A stretch of 64,000 bases of DNA from Arthrobacter sp. KBS0703 (GCF_002008315.2 NZ_MVDG02000001.1:2480001-2544000), one strand, 5' to 3'. Positions 29,875 through 39,849 are shown, counted from the stretch's first letter. Made by a program: numbers and translations. The notes: generated from the sequence alone by a model not told the origin.

Positions 29875-31214
29875 GCGGCAGCCTTTCGGAGGACGGCGGG
29901 AAGGTCGGAGAGGTCGCCGAGGGTCAGCACCGTGAGGTCGGCGATGTTGGCACGTGCCGGGGCCGCACCGGCGTCGAGCCGCACGGCGATGCTGCGCACG
30001 CCGGGCGGCACCGAGGCCGCGGCAGAGCGGAGCTGGGCGGGCTTCACCTGGCTGCCCACCACGAAGAAGACGACGGAGGCGTTGGGGACGGTGTCGGCCA
30101 GCGTCCGGGCAAGGTCGACGGCGGTCTTCCGCTGCGGGGCGCCGACAATCCGGGTCATGTCATCGAGCATGTTGCGGCCGGTTTCGCAGCGGAGCGGGCC
30201 CGCCTGGGTCAGGACGTCCAGTTCGCGCTGCTCGCGGATGGCCTGGCGGCCGATGGAGGCGGCGGCGGAGATGGCCAGCTCGAACTCGTGCTCGGAGGCG
30301 TATTCGTCGGTGTTGATGGACAGCGAAATGGCAAGGTGGGCCCGGCGTGTTTCTTCGAACTGACGCACCATGAGCTTGTTGGTCCGGGCCGTGGTTTTCC
30401 AGTGGATGTGCCGGCGGTCATCACCGGGCACGTAATCGCGCAGGGCGTGGAAGGAGACGTCCGCACTGGAGAGATCGGTGGTGGGCATGCCCTCCAGGTC
30501 GCGGATGAAGCCGGCGGCGGAACCTGCCAAGGCCACCGTCCGCGGATGGACGTAGAGGTCCTCGGGCTCGGTCCAGAGCACCTGGCGGCGCAGGAGGTGC
30601 AGCGGGTCGGCGCGGACGGAACGCACGGGGCCCACCACGATGACGGCCCGGCGTGCCGTGGGGATGGTGAAGAGGTCCTCGTGCACCTGTTGCGGCTTCA
30701 TGCGGGGCAGGTGGAAGACGGCCGTCGCTCCGCCCACCGGCAGTTCCAGGTCGGCGGGCAGGAGTGGCCGTGCGGACGTGTTGGAGACGGCGATGCTGCC
30801 CACGGCGCTGTCCCCCACGGCCACCCTGGTCCGGGCGAGATCCAGCAGGACGCCGTACGAGGACCGCCCCAGGATGAAGCCGACCGCGATGAGGAAGAGC
30901 ACCAGCGCTGCGACCGCCGCGGCCTTGGCTTCCTGCCAGCCGTAGGCGTGACCGGCAGTCCAGAGGAACGCCGACGCCCCCAGCACGGACCAGCCCAGGA
31001 CGCTCACCACGGAGAGCACGGGACCGATGTGGCGCTCCCAAAAACCGCGGACGGCGCGCCAGGCAGGGGCCAGCGCCTGTCCGGCGGTGCTGCCGGCCTC
31101 GCGCCACACCGCCGGGCGGTGGAGCCGGCTGCCTTTGGCGGAGGGCATGCCGTCCTTGCCGAAGGGCGGCCGCGAGCGGTCAGCAAGCCTGGTGAGCGGG
31201 GTGCCGGTGGACAT
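29871..31214 (-). CDS. DUF58 domain-containing membrane protein
   Basis: 447 aa from ATG 31214 (AAAGG nine bases upstream); the open frame runs further upstream without a better start. Two adjacent membrane spans (VLSVVSVLGWSVLGASAFLW; AAAVAALVLFLIAVGFIL) are followed by a beta-rich outer segment and the DUF58 signature (FHALRDYVPGDDRRHIHWKT, then TNKLMVRQFEE), with a VWA-like remainder. DUF58 proteins work with MoxR ATPases in assembling or activating envelope complexes; here moxR lies 67 bp upstream and the transglutaminase-like gene overlaps its stop. Exact client unknown. Confidence 0.92.
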   Translation of the reverse strand: MSTGTPLTRLADRSRPPFGKDGMPSAKGSRLHRPAVWREAGSTAGQALAPAWRAVRGFWERHIGPVLSVVSVLGWSVLGASAFLWTAGHAYGWQEAKAAAVAALVLFLIAVGFILGRSSYGVLLDLARTRVAVGDSAVGSIAVSNTSARPLLPADLELPVGGATAVFHLPRMKPQQVHEDLFTIPTARRAVIVVGPVRSVRADPLHLLRRQVLWTEPEDLYVHPRTVALAGSAAGFIRDLEGMPTTDLSSADVSFHALRDYVPGDDRRHIHWKTTARTNKLMVRQFEETRRAHLAISLSINTDEYASEHEFELAISAAASIGRQAIREQRELDVLTQAGPLRCETGRNMLDDMTRIVGAPQRKTAVDLARTLADTVPNASVVFFVVGSQVKPAQLRSAAASVPPGVRSIAVRLDAGAAPARANIADLTVLTLGDLSDLPAVLRKAAA

Positions 31215-31281
31215 GTTGGAACCTTTGTTAGCGATGCTTCGGTGGGTGGCGGAGCGGTGGCAGCGGGCCGGATACCGCGTA

Positions 31282-32253
31282 TCAGACGGTCGCGCGCTGC
31301 TGCGGCGCTGCGACGTCGGCCAGCACCCGGGCGAGCACGGCGTCGGCCGTCGCACCGGAGAACTCGGCCTCGGGGTCCATCACGAACCGGTGCGTCCAGA
31401 CGACCGCCGCGAGGTCCTTGATGTCGTCCGGCAGGACGAAATTGCGCCCTTGGCTGGCTGCCCAGACCTTGGCCGCCCGGACCATGGCGAGGGCACCGCG
31501 GACGGACACTCCCAGCCGCGTCTCCGGGGCGTTCCGCGTCTCCTCGCAGAGCCGGGAGATGTACTCCAGCACGGCGGTGTCCACGTGCGTGGTGGCCGCG
31601 AGGTCGGCCATGTCCGCCACGGCCTGCGTGGTGATGACCGGCTGCAGGTCCCGGGACCGGTCCTTCAGGTTGGCGCCGCCGAGCAACTGGACGGTGGAGG
31701 CGTGGTCCGGGTAGCCGATGGACGTCTTGATCAGGAACCGGTCCAGCTGGGCTTCGGGCAGACGGTATGTGCCGGCCTGCTCGATCGGGTTCTGGGTGGC
31801 CATCACCATGAAGGGGCGTCCCGCCTCGTACGTGGTGCCGTCCACGGTGACGCGGGATTCCTCCATGACTTCCAGGAGCGCCGACTGCGTCTTGGGCGAG
31901 GCGCGGTTGATTTCATCGGCGAGAACGAAGTTGTTGAAGATCGGGCCCTTGTGGAATTCGAACTTCTGGGTCTTCTGGTCGTAGATGGTCACACCGGTCA
32001 CATCGGAGGGCAGCAGGTCCGGAGTGAACTGGATGCGGTTGTTGGACCCCTTGACGGTGGCGGCCAGCGCGCGCGCCAGAGATGTCTTGCCCGTTCCCGG
32101 TGCGTCCTCGAACAGCACATGGCCTTCGGCCAGCATGGCGGTGAACGTCAGGCGGATGACGTGTGCCTTGCCCAGGACGGCCTGGCCCACGTTGGCAACG
32201 AGCTTTTCGAACGTGCCTGCAAACCAGGCGGCCTGCTCGGTGGTCATGGTCAT
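31282..32253 (-). CDS. MoxR-family AAA+ ATPase
   Basis: 323 aa chaperone-like ATPase. Walker A is APGTGKT (51-57), Walker B NFVLADEINRA (~110), then the sensor segment MVMATQNPIEQAGTYRLPEA with the MoxR insertion and the arginine region LDRFLIKTSIGYP. Together with DUF58 and the transglutaminase-like protein it forms the well-known MoxR-DUF58-TGase trio, placed here in front of the secretion ATPase. It lies 102 bp downstream of the giant Ig-like protein gene. Confidence 0.94.
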   Translation of the reverse strand: MTMTTEQAAWFAGTFEKLVANVGQAVLGKAHVIRLTFTAMLAEGHVLFEDAPGTGKTSLARALAATVKGSNNRIQFTPDLLPSDVTGVTIYDQKTQKFEFHKGPIFNNFVLADEINRASPKTQSALLEVMEESRVTVDGTTYEAGRPFMVMATQNPIEQAGTYRLPEAQLDRFLIKTSIGYPDHASTVQLLGGANLKDRSRDLQPVITTQAVADMADLAATTHVDTAVLEYISRLCEETRNAPETRLGVSVRGALAMVRAAKVWAASQGRNFVLPDDIKDLAAVVWTHRFVMDPEAEFSGATADAVLARVLADVAAPQQRATV

Positions 32254-32355
32254 GAGTTGGTTCCTCTTCTGTGGGGCGCAAAGTTTCTGTGTGGCGCATA
32301 GTTTCCGGCAATTCCGCGGCGGTTCGTTGGTTCGTCATGGGATGGCTCCCCGGGA

Positions 32356-35300
32356 TCAGCACTGGCCAACGCCAGGTCCCCTCACGTCCACCGTGACGCC
32401 CTTGACGTACCAGCCGGAGTGCGGCCCGCCGTTCATCAGGTACCAGCGGCCGTTGTTGTTGTAGATGTCCGCCCAGCACGGCGTGGCGATCCAACCGTCC
32501 GAATAGGACACCCAGTTGGCGTCGCTGCCTCCGCAGCTGCGCGTCGCAGCGTTGTAGCGGTCCGCGACGCCGGGCTTGCCCGGGCAGCTGTTGTTGTCGC
32601 TCCGCTTGACCCTGACTTCGGTGAGCGGCGGCGTGGGATCGGCCCCCGACGTTGAGGCCGCGGAGTCCGCCGTGCCGCAGTCCTTGATCCCGTTGGTGCC
32701 GTTGCAGGCTCGGACCGCCAGGGTATGCCGCTGGCCCCAGCCGCCGCCGGAGTGGTTGTACTGCCGGGTCAGGCCCACGGACTTGAAGCCGGTGCCGTCA
32801 TAGTTGACCTCGTAGCGGTTGATGGGCCGCCCGTTGTTGTTAGGTGCGGTCCAGGTCCAGTGCACCTGGGGGTCTCCCTTGGGGGACGTTTCGCCTGAAA
32901 CGGCCGGCGCGCCGGGCGGCCCGTACGGCACTGCCGATCCGATCGCCTTGGCGTCCCCGGACACGTTGTTCTTGATGGACGTGGCGATGATGTTGACCGT
33001 CACGGTCCTGCCGTTGGGCTGGTTCGTGATGGTTCCGCCGCCGGCATTGATCGGGCCTGAACCGTACGCGGTGGACCAGCGGTAGCGGATTTCATCGGCC
33101 TGGGAGCCGTTGCGCTGGGCTTCGGTCAGTGGCGTGAACGTCACGTCCAGCTGCCCGCTGTTTCCCGGCGCGCGCACGCTGCCGCTGTTTACCGTTCCCG
33201 GCTTTCCTGCAGCACGTATGGGCGCGGACTGGGCGCTGGTCCCGGACGTTCCCGCCTTGTTGGTGGCCGACACGGTGAACGTGTAGTCGGTTTCGGAGTT
33301 TGCCACCGAAACGTTCAGGGACGTTCCGGAGGCCACCTGCTGGCTCTTGACCGCCGTCCCTCCGCGCAACGTTGTCAGCGTGTAGGCGGACACTGCGTCA
33401 CCGTTGTTGTTGGGTGCCGTCCAGTTCACCTGCAGCTGGCTTTGGTTGCCCACGGAGCCGGCGCCGGAGACTGTCGGCGCGGCCGGTGTCACGGGGACTC
33501 CGGCGGGTGTTTCCGCGGCGGAGTAGGCGCTCCATTCAGAAGGGTCCTTGGCGTCGTTCCTGGCCAGGACGCGCACTTTGTAGGCAACGCCGTTTTGAAG
33601 GCCCTTCCAGACGTAGGCGGCGGCCGTGAGGTTCTGGACCTGCGCGTTCTGACCGTTGGGCGCCGGCGAGATCTCGAGGTCGTAGGACTTGACCGGCGAG
33701 CCCTTGCTGGCCGGTGCCTTCCACGTGATGGTGAGCTGTTTGTCGCCGAACTTCATCGCCGGAGCAAGAGGGGCGTCGGGCTTGACGTCGGGGCGGACCT
33801 CGGCTGAAACGGGTGAACGTTCGGACTCGCCGAAGTCGTTCGTGGCCGTCACCTGGAAGTGGTATTTGGTGTTGTTCACCAGGTTGTTCAGGGTGCACGA
33901 GTTGGCCGGGCAGTCCTGCCGGTAGCCGCCCTCGCCGTAGACCGTGTACTTGGTGATGGGTGAGCCGCGGTCCGCGGGCGCGGTCCAGTTCAGCAGGGCT
34001 GTCTGGTCGCCGACGCTCTGGGCCTGCGGCGTGGTGGGCGCCAGCGGCTTGTCCTTGACCGTCAGCCGGATCCGGGCCGTGGCGTACCGGGACGCTTCGT
34101 CGGTCTTGTCCGCCACGGTGTAGGACACAATGAGCGTTCCGGAAAATCCGGCCGACGGCGTGACGGTCACCGAGTCCCCCGAGATGGCGGCAGAGCCCTG
34201 GCCGGTTTCGGTCGCCACGCCCAGGATCTTGAGGGGCACGTCCGGGAAGGGGTTGGAGTCGTTCGCCAGCACCTTCACCGTCACGGGCTTGCCGGCCGCC
34301 GCATCGGCCTCGATGTCGTCGTTGGCCATGGCCTTGGCGCGGTTGGAGGCAGTGACGGAGAGGCGGAACGTGGCGACGGCTTCCAGCCCGCGCGGGTCCT
34401 TCGCCCGGACCTGCACGGAGCCGTCCTCGCCCGGACGCACGCCGTCCTTCGCCGAGACCTTGAGGGACGCGCCGTCGATGTCCGCGTTGAAGCCCTGCGG
34501 AGCCGCGCCGAGGACCTCGTACTTCATGTTCCTTAAGTCGTCGGCGTCGGGGTCGGACGTCAGCTTGGCCAGATCGGTTGCGGCGGAATCTCCCAGCGGC
34601 ACGTCCACCGCGCCGCCCAGCAGCGTGGGCGGGTTGTTCCGGTTGGGGTCCGGCAGCACCTTGGTGCGGATGCTCAGGGTGGACTTGAGTCCGGCAGCAT
34701 CGTCGGGACCGGTGCCGTCCGTCACTTCAAAGCTGATGGACCCCGGGCCCACGTAGTCCTTGCCCGCGGTGTACGTGATGGCGGTGCCGCCGTTCGCCAC
34801 GGGGTCGGCGCCGTCCGCTCCGATCAGCTTGATCCGGTCAGTCTGGGTCAGGCGGGGCGAGCGGCCTTCGCGCACCTTCACCCACTCGGCGAGGTCGGCG
34901 GTGACGGACTGGCCGGCAACGACCTCGAGCACATCGTCCTTGGCGAGGGTCGGCACCTGCTGCCCGATGCCCGGCACCCAGATGATGGCGGTGGACGTCT
35001 TGCCGTCCACATCCTCAACCGTGTACGGCACCAGCTGCGGCTGCTCGGTCAGTTCGACGATCATGTTGCCGTCCGCCCCGGGGCGGGCCGTTTCGGCGCC
35101 GCTGGCCACCTTCAGGTTCTCGCCCACGCCGTCGGGATCCTCATCGTTCTTGAGGACGGGAACGTCGACGGCGGTCTTGCCGAGGGTCTGGGCGGAGGTC
35201 ACCCGGTCATCCCGGGCAATGGGCCCCTGCAGCGGGACCTTGCTGTCCACCACCACCCGGATGGCCGCCTGGGCGGAGGCGCCCCGCTCGTCGGCAACGG

Positions 35301-38300
35301 TGTACCGGACGTTGACGGTGCCTTCGGCAGCCGGAGCCTGCAGGATGATGCGTCCGCTTTGCTTGCTGACCTGCGCCTTCAGTGCGGCGTCCGCTTCGAT
35401 GCCGTCACTGAGGATGCGGATCAGGTCACCGTCGGGGTCGGTGTCGTTTCCGGTCGCGTCGACGGCGATCTGCCGGCCGGGGCGTACCTTGACTTCGTCA
35501 TCCACGGGCGTGGGCTTCTGGTTCGTGTCGCCGCGGGGCGCGATGCCCACGGTCACGGTGCCGGTGTTCACCGCACCCTGCCGGTCCACCACCTTGTACC
35601 GGAAGGAATCGGTTCCGGCTCCGTCCCCGGCTGCGACAAAGTCGATGAAGTTGCTTCCGGCCGTCGCGGTGCCCATGGCGGGCGTGCTGTCGATTCCGGT
35701 CAGCTGGACGGAGTCGCCGTCGGGATCGATGCCGTCCAGCGGCACCGGGATCCGGACCGTGCCGGCCGCAACCACCCTGGCCGTGAGGTTCCTGGGCTGC
35801 GGGCGGGAGTTCTCGGCGCCCTCGAGCGGAAGAATATGGATGGTGACGGCAGCCGCGCTCTTCTGGCCCTGGGGGTCCACCGCGTTGTAGATCGCCCGGA
35901 CGGTCTTCGGCTGGCCGCCGGCGATGAACCGGAGGGTGTTTTCCGAAACGAAGCTCCTGCCGTCCTCGGCGGGCACGGCCTGCGGGAGGACCGGATCGAC
36001 GCTCAGCTTTTCGCCCTGCGGGTGGGTGTCGTTGTCCAGGACGGGGATGGTGGCCACGTCGTTGACGCGGACGTTGATCTCATCGGGTTTGGGCTGCGGA
36101 GCTTCCACCACGGCCGGGGCGGGAACCGGCACCACGGACACGCTTCCGGTGGCTGAATCCCGGCCGTTGGACATGGTGTAGCGGAACACGAAGGGGTCCT
36201 TGGTTCCGGCGATGTCGGTGATCCGCAGGACGCTGTGGTCAATGACGCTGACCGAGGCGGTGGCATTTTCCGGCAGCGAGACGGACTGGAGCACCAGGAC
36301 GCCGCCGGAGGGATCGGAATCGTTGGCCAGGGGGTCCAGGAGCACGCTGCCGCCCACCGGCAGCAGGGCCACGTCATGGACGGCCACAGGCTTTCCCGTG
36401 TCCTTGCCGGATTCGACGTCCACCCGGATGAGGCCCTGGCTGCTCTGGGGACCGTTGCTCGCAATGTACGTCAGGTAGACGGGCCCGGGCGTCCGGCTGC
36501 GGAAGGTGACCGTGCCGCCGTCGGTGACGGGACCGAGTTCGGCGGGACCGCCGGCCTCCACCTGGGCGAGCCGGAGGGCGCCGCCGTTGGGGTCGACGTC
36601 GTTCTTCAGCGGTGCGATGACCAGGTCCTGGCCGACGACGGCGGTCACGTGGTCGGAGTTCACCACCGGCGCCAGTGCGCCCGGCGGCTGCACGTTCACC
36701 ACGACTTTTCCGGTGGAGGTGCCCTGTCCGTCCCACACGGACACGGTGACGCTTTTCTTGCCGGCCGAGGCCCCGGAGTCCTGATAGGTGAGCAGCCCGT
36801 CGCGCCGGACCTTCACCCGGTCCTGTTCATTGTCGGCGGTGGCGGACATGAGGACGAGGTCGTCGCCGTCGGGATCCGCCCAGTCCGTCAGGATGTTCTG
36901 GCTGACCGTCTTCCCCTGCTCCACGAGCAGGGTGGTGGGATCGCTCCGCTTGAACGCGGGCGGCCTGTTCTCGTCGGGACCCACCACGTTCAGGGTCACC
37001 TTGCCGCCGGCGGAAAGGCCGCGGCCGTCCGCCGCGCTGTAGTCGAACGTCTCGGTTCCGGGCGCGGCGTCCGCGGGGACGGCGATCTGGAACGCCGATC
37101 CGCCGTGGATGCTCTCGAGGCTGCCCGCTGCGGGGCCCTCGTTCCCCACCGATGCGGTGAGGACGTCGCCGTCGGGGTCCGAGTCGTTGTCCAGCACGCT
37201 CAGGACCGTGGTGCGGCCGGGCCGGACGCCGACGACGTCGGGCTTGGTTTCCGGCGGCCGGTTCGGTTTGGTGCGGTCCGGCAGGATGTTGATGGTGTTG
37301 TCGTCCGCTGATTCCTCGTCCTGGTCATCGGCCTGGTTCTTCGGCGGAACCACGTCGTCCCAGTTATTGACCAGCTGCATGTTCTGGTTGACGAGCCACA
37401 CATTCCCCGAATTCACGTCGTTCAGCACCACGAGGTCCCGGTTGACACGGAACACGTAGCTCGGCGACGCACTTGCCTTGGGCACGGCGACGTTCTTGTC
37501 GTCCGCGTCGTTGGCGCAGTCCCGCACGTACTTGTTCACGCCGGACCACGCGGCGTGAGTGCAGCCGCCCAGCTGCACGGGCGCGGCCGGCACGCCCTGC
37601 CCGCCGGAGGTGACGGTCTTCGCCGTCGAGCCGTCCAGCGGCTGCTTCACAAGCGCCTTGGGTGTGGCCAGGGCCACGGAGTCCGACGCCGGGCCCGACT
37701 GCTGGAGTTTCGCTTCCCTCGCGTCCGCCAGCGCCAGCTCACGGCCGCCCGGAAGGAACAGCCGGCCGGCGGCGGCGTCAAGGACTACAGGCTGGTCCCC
37801 CACCACGGCCAGCTGGAGGTCGCCGGCGCCCTTCAGGCCGTCCCAGGTGCTGGATTCCGTGGCGGTAGGCTGGCCGGAGGCGTCCACGGCGGTGACGGTT
37901 ACCTGCCCCGTTTTCGGATCCGCCGAGTAGATCCGGTCATCCGAGCCAACCGCCGACACCAGCCCCTGGGAGCCGGCGACTGCCGGCTCGCTGGATTCCT
38001 CGTCGAAGGCATTGACCGTGGTGGGGGACATCGCCCACATCTTGCCGGCGGCGGGGTCCGTGACGGAAATGACCTCGGTCCCGAAGCTGACCTGCGCCGA
38101 GCCGGGGAGCTGTCTGTCCCCGCCGAGCCTCATGTTGGCGGCGGACAACTGGTTCAGGGTGGAGCCGGATTCGTCATCGACGAACACCTTGCCGGCGTTC
38201 TGCAGGACGTCAAAGGTGGTGCTGGCCGGGGTTACCGCTCCGTCCAGGACCCGCGAGGGGTAATTCAGCCTGCCCACAGCGTTGCGTGCCTTGCTGACCA

Positions 38301-38460
38301 CCCATACGCCGCCGTCGTTCAAGTCCACCTCGGTGGTCTTGAAGCCCGGGTAGATCACGGCGCCGGCAACAAGCGCGACGGCTGCCGCAGAAAACGCAGT
38401 ACCGGTGATGAGCTTGTTGCGGCGGTTCCTGAGCCCCAGCCTGCCGAACAAAGTTGACAC
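32356..38460 (-). CDS. Giant membrane-anchored Ig-like (tandem cadherin-like) and fibronectin III protein
   Basis: 2034 aa, first gene of the operon. A basic start (RLGLRNRRNKL) and a single uncleaved-looking membrane span (ITGTAFSAAAVALVAGAVIY) anchor it with the bulk outside. Residues ~45-370 resemble a repetitive propeller-like domain with no metal motif. From ~400 to ~1480 come about ten Ig/cadherin-like repeats, each with a DNDSDPDGD-type acidic turn (for example SVLDNDSDPDGDVL, IPVPLDGIDPDGDSVQL, VDATGNDTDPDGDLI) that suggests Ca2+ binding. Then follow several fibronectin III domains (~1480-1900; QTALLNWTAPADRGSPITKY) and a Cys-rich end (SCPGKPGVADRYN ... WATPCWADI-like). GTG start. Likely an extracellular adhesin or structural part of the apparatus. 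Confidence 0.88.
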   Translation of the reverse strand: MSTLFGRLGLRNRRNKLITGTAFSAAAVALVAGAVIYPGFKTTEVDLNDGGVWVVSKARNAVGRLNYPSRVLDGAVTPASTTFDVLQNAGKVFVDDESGSTLNQLSAANMRLGGDRQLPGSAQVSFGTEVISVTDPAAGKMWAMSPTTVNAFDEESSEPAVAGSQGLVSAVGSDDRIYSADPKTGQVTVTAVDASGQPTATESSTWDGLKGAGDLQLAVVGDQPVVLDAAAGRLFLPGGRELALADAREAKLQQSGPASDSVALATPKALVKQPLDGSTAKTVTSGGQGVPAAPVQLGGCTHAAWSGVNKYVRDCANDADDKNVAVPKASASPSYVFRVNRDLVVLNDVNSGNVWLVNQNMQLVNNWDDVVPPKNQADDQDEESADDNTINILPDRTKPNRPPETKPDVVGVRPGRTTVLSVLDNDSDPDGDVLTASVGNEGPAAGSLESIHGGSAFQIAVPADAAPGTETFDYSAADGRGLSAGGKVTLNVVGPDENRPPAFKRSDPTTLLVEQGKTVSQNILTDWADPDGDDLVLMSATADNEQDRVKVRRDGLLTYQDSGASAGKKSVTVSVWDGQGTSTGKVVVNVQPPGALAPVVNSDHVTAVVGQDLVIAPLKNDVDPNGGALRLAQVEAGGPAELGPVTDGGTVTFRSRTPGPVYLTYIASNGPQSSQGLIRVDVESGKDTGKPVAVHDVALLPVGGSVLLDPLANDSDPSGGVLVLQSVSLPENATASVSVIDHSVLRITDIAGTKDPFVFRYTMSNGRDSATGSVSVVPVPAPAVVEAPQPKPDEINVRVNDVATIPVLDNDTHPQGEKLSVDPVLPQAVPAEDGRSFVSENTLRFIAGGQPKTVRAIYNAVDPQGQKSAAAVTIHILPLEGAENSRPQPRNLTARVVAAGTVRIPVPLDGIDPDGDSVQLTGIDSTPAMGTATAGSNFIDFVAAGDGAGTDSFRYKVVDRQGAVNTGTVTVGIAPRGDTNQKPTPVDDEVKVRPGRQIAVDATGNDTDPDGDLIRILSDGIEADAALKAQVSKQSGRIILQAPAAEGTVNVRYTVADERGASAQAAIRVVVDSKVPLQGPIARDDRVTSAQTLGKTAVDVPVLKNDEDPDGVGENLKVASGAETARPGADGNMIVELTEQPQLVPYTVEDVDGKTSTAIIWVPGIGQQVPTLAKDDVLEVVAGQSVTADLAEWVKVREGRSPRLTQTDRIKLIGADGADPVANGGTAITYTAGKDYVGPGSISFEVTDGTGPDDAAGLKSTLSIRTKVLPDPNRNNPPTLLGGAVDVPLGDSAATDLAKLTSDPDADDLRNMKYEVLGAAPQGFNADIDGASLKVSAKDGVRPGEDGSVQVRAKDPRGLEAVATFRLSVTASNRAKAMANDDIEADAAAGKPVTVKVLANDSNPFPDVPLKILGVATETGQGSAAISGDSVTVTPSAGFSGTLIVSYTVADKTDEASRYATARIRLTVKDKPLAPTTPQAQSVGDQTALLNWTAPADRGSPITKYTVYGEGGYRQDCPANSCTLNNLVNNTKYHFQVTATNDFGESERSPVSAEVRPDVKPDAPLAPAMKFGDKQLTITWKAPASKGSPVKSYDLEISPAPNGQNAQVQNLTAAAYVWKGLQNGVAYKVRVLARNDAKDPSEWSAYSAAETPAGVPVTPAAPTVSGAGSVGNQSQLQVNWTAPNNNGDAVSAYTLTTLRGGTAVKSQQVASGTSLNVSVANSETDYTFTVSATNKAGTSGTSAQSAPIRAAGKPGTVNSGSVRAPGNSGQLDVTFTPLTEAQRNGSQADEIRYRWSTAYGSGPINAGGGTITNQPNGRTVTVNIIATSIKNNVSGDAKAIGSAVPYGPPGAPAVSGETSPKGDPQVHWTWTAPNNNGRPINRYEVNYDGTGFKSVGLTRQYNHSGGGWGQRHTLAVRACNGTNGIKDCGTADSAASTSGADPTPPLTEVRVKRSDNNSCPGKPGVADRYNAATRSCGGSDANWVSYSDGWIATPCWADIYNNNGRWYLMNGGPHSGWYVKGVTVDVRGPGVGQC

Positions 38461-38510
38461 AGCGTTTTTATTCCCCCGAAATCACAGCCGCCTGAGCGCG
38501 GCTTATTGGC

Positions 38511-38526
38511 CCTGATGTTCATCAGG
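38511..38526. promoter_or_regulatory. Palindrome CCTGATGTTCATCAGG upstream of the secretion operon
   Basis: Two 7-bp perfect arms with a 2-bp centre, 51 bp before the GTG of the giant Ig-like gene. No other gene starts in the 258-bp gap, so it is a candidate operator for the whole minus-strand operon. The rest of the gap shows only a short GGGGAG/CTCCCC hairpin near 38680-38690. Confidence 0.4.
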
Positions 38527-38718
38527 AGCCGTGACACTCCGCCACTCCCCCATTGAGACGCCGGAATAATTCTGAGTTTCGACTATTACATGGGTGCAGG
38601 CGGTTGTCCAAGGAGGGCCCGGTGCGGGACTCCCCGTTACCCGCGCAAGCCTACCCACGGCCGCCGCGATGCGCGATGGGGAGGACTCCCCCGTTCCGGC
38701 ACCTGGTCCGCTACGGGT

Positions 38719-39849
38719 TCAGTCCAGGACCAGGCCCTTGCCCTGGCCACGGGCCAGCACCACCGGCTGGATCTCGCCAAACCCGCGGACGTTCTCCACG
38801 TCCTGGGGAATCAGCACGAACCGCTCGTCCTGGTCCAGGGCTGCCGCGGTCATGGAGTCCACCAGCACCGTTCCCGGATCTGCCAGGGTGGTGAGCCGGG
38901 CGGCGAGGTTGACGGTGGGGCCGTAGATGTCTCCCAGGCGGGACAGAATCCGCCCCCAGACCATGGCCACCCGGGCCTCGGGGAGGATTTCGTCCCGGGT
39001 AAAGGCCTCCGCCAGCGCCAGGGAAATTTCCGCGCCGGCAGCAGGGGTTTCGGCGATGTAGAGGACTTCGTCGCCCACCGTCTTCACGAGGCGGCCACCG
39101 CCCACGGAAATGATCTCGGCGCATTTGTTTTCGAACCGCTGGACCAGCTTGGCCAGGGTTTTTTCGTTCATCCGCCGGGAGAGGCTCGTGTAGGACACCA
39201 GGTCGGCGAAGCCCACGGCCCGCGCCAGGGGCAGCGGAGCGTCGTCCTCATCGCCTTCGCGGCCTTCCTCGCTGGCCTGCAGCCCGGCCTCGGCCCGGAC
39301 GGCCAGCCGCTGGACGCCGGCGTTGAGCTGGCGCCGCCACGAGTAGACCAGCATTTCCTCAAGGGGTTCCACGAGCGCGGGAAGTTCATGCACCAGGCGC
39401 TTGCGGGCCTGGGCGTCCGTGAGCCCTTGCTCATGGACCATGTCCTCGACGAGGGCCTCGATCTGCCACACCACCATGCGGTCCGTCATCTGGCCGATGG
39501 CCCGGGTGACGGAGATGGCGGCGTCTTCGGTGAGCTTTCCTGACCGGACCTGGTTCACCACGGTGTTCAGGGCGGCCTGGTCGCGCTCGGTGAAGGCTAC
39601 GTCGTCGTCGCCGAGGTTGGGGAAGCCCAGGGCGCGCCACAGCTTCCGGGCCGACAGCAGCGAGAGTCCGGCGCCGGCGGCCACCTCACGGCGGCGCAGC
39701 TTGCGCTCGCCACCCAGCAGGCGCGCCTCGAGTGCTTTTGCCGCGATCCGTTCCGCGGAGAGGGTGCCGGTGTGCGGAGCTTCGACGACGGCGTCGGTCA
39801 CCTCGCCGGTGTCCGTTTCCTGGCTGCTGCGCGGATCATCATCGTTCAT
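38719..39849 (-). CDS. Class III adenylate/guanylate cyclase
   Basis: 376 aa, soluble. The N-terminal half is helical, with an ARKLWRALGFPNLGDDDVAF segment like regulatory domains of actinobacterial cyclases. The C-terminal catalytic domain has the metal Asp in GFADLVSYTSLSRRM, the GRLVKTVGDEVLY hairpin with the second metal Asp, and DIYGPTVNLAARLTTLADPG with the transition-state Asn/Arg. The substrate-specifying position was not resolved, so ATP rather than GTP is assumed. ATG 39849 is preferred; an in-frame GTG at 39858 is possible. It overlaps the end of the PH-domain gene by 11 bp. Confidence 0.92.
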   Translation of the reverse strand: MNDDDPRSSQETDTGEVTDAVVEAPHTGTLSAERIAAKALEARLLGGERKLRRREVAAGAGLSLLSARKLWRALGFPNLGDDDVAFTERDQAALNTVVNQVRSGKLTEDAAISVTRAIGQMTDRMVVWQIEALVEDMVHEQGLTDAQARKRLVHELPALVEPLEEMLVYSWRRQLNAGVQRLAVRAEAGLQASEEGREGDEDDAPLPLARAVGFADLVSYTSLSRRMNEKTLAKLVQRFENKCAEIISVGGGRLVKTVGDEVLYIAETPAAGAEISLALAEAFTRDEILPEARVAMVWGRILSRLGDIYGPTVNLAARLTTLADPGTVLVDSMTAAALDQDERFVLIPQDVENVRGFGEIQPVVLARGQGKGLVLD

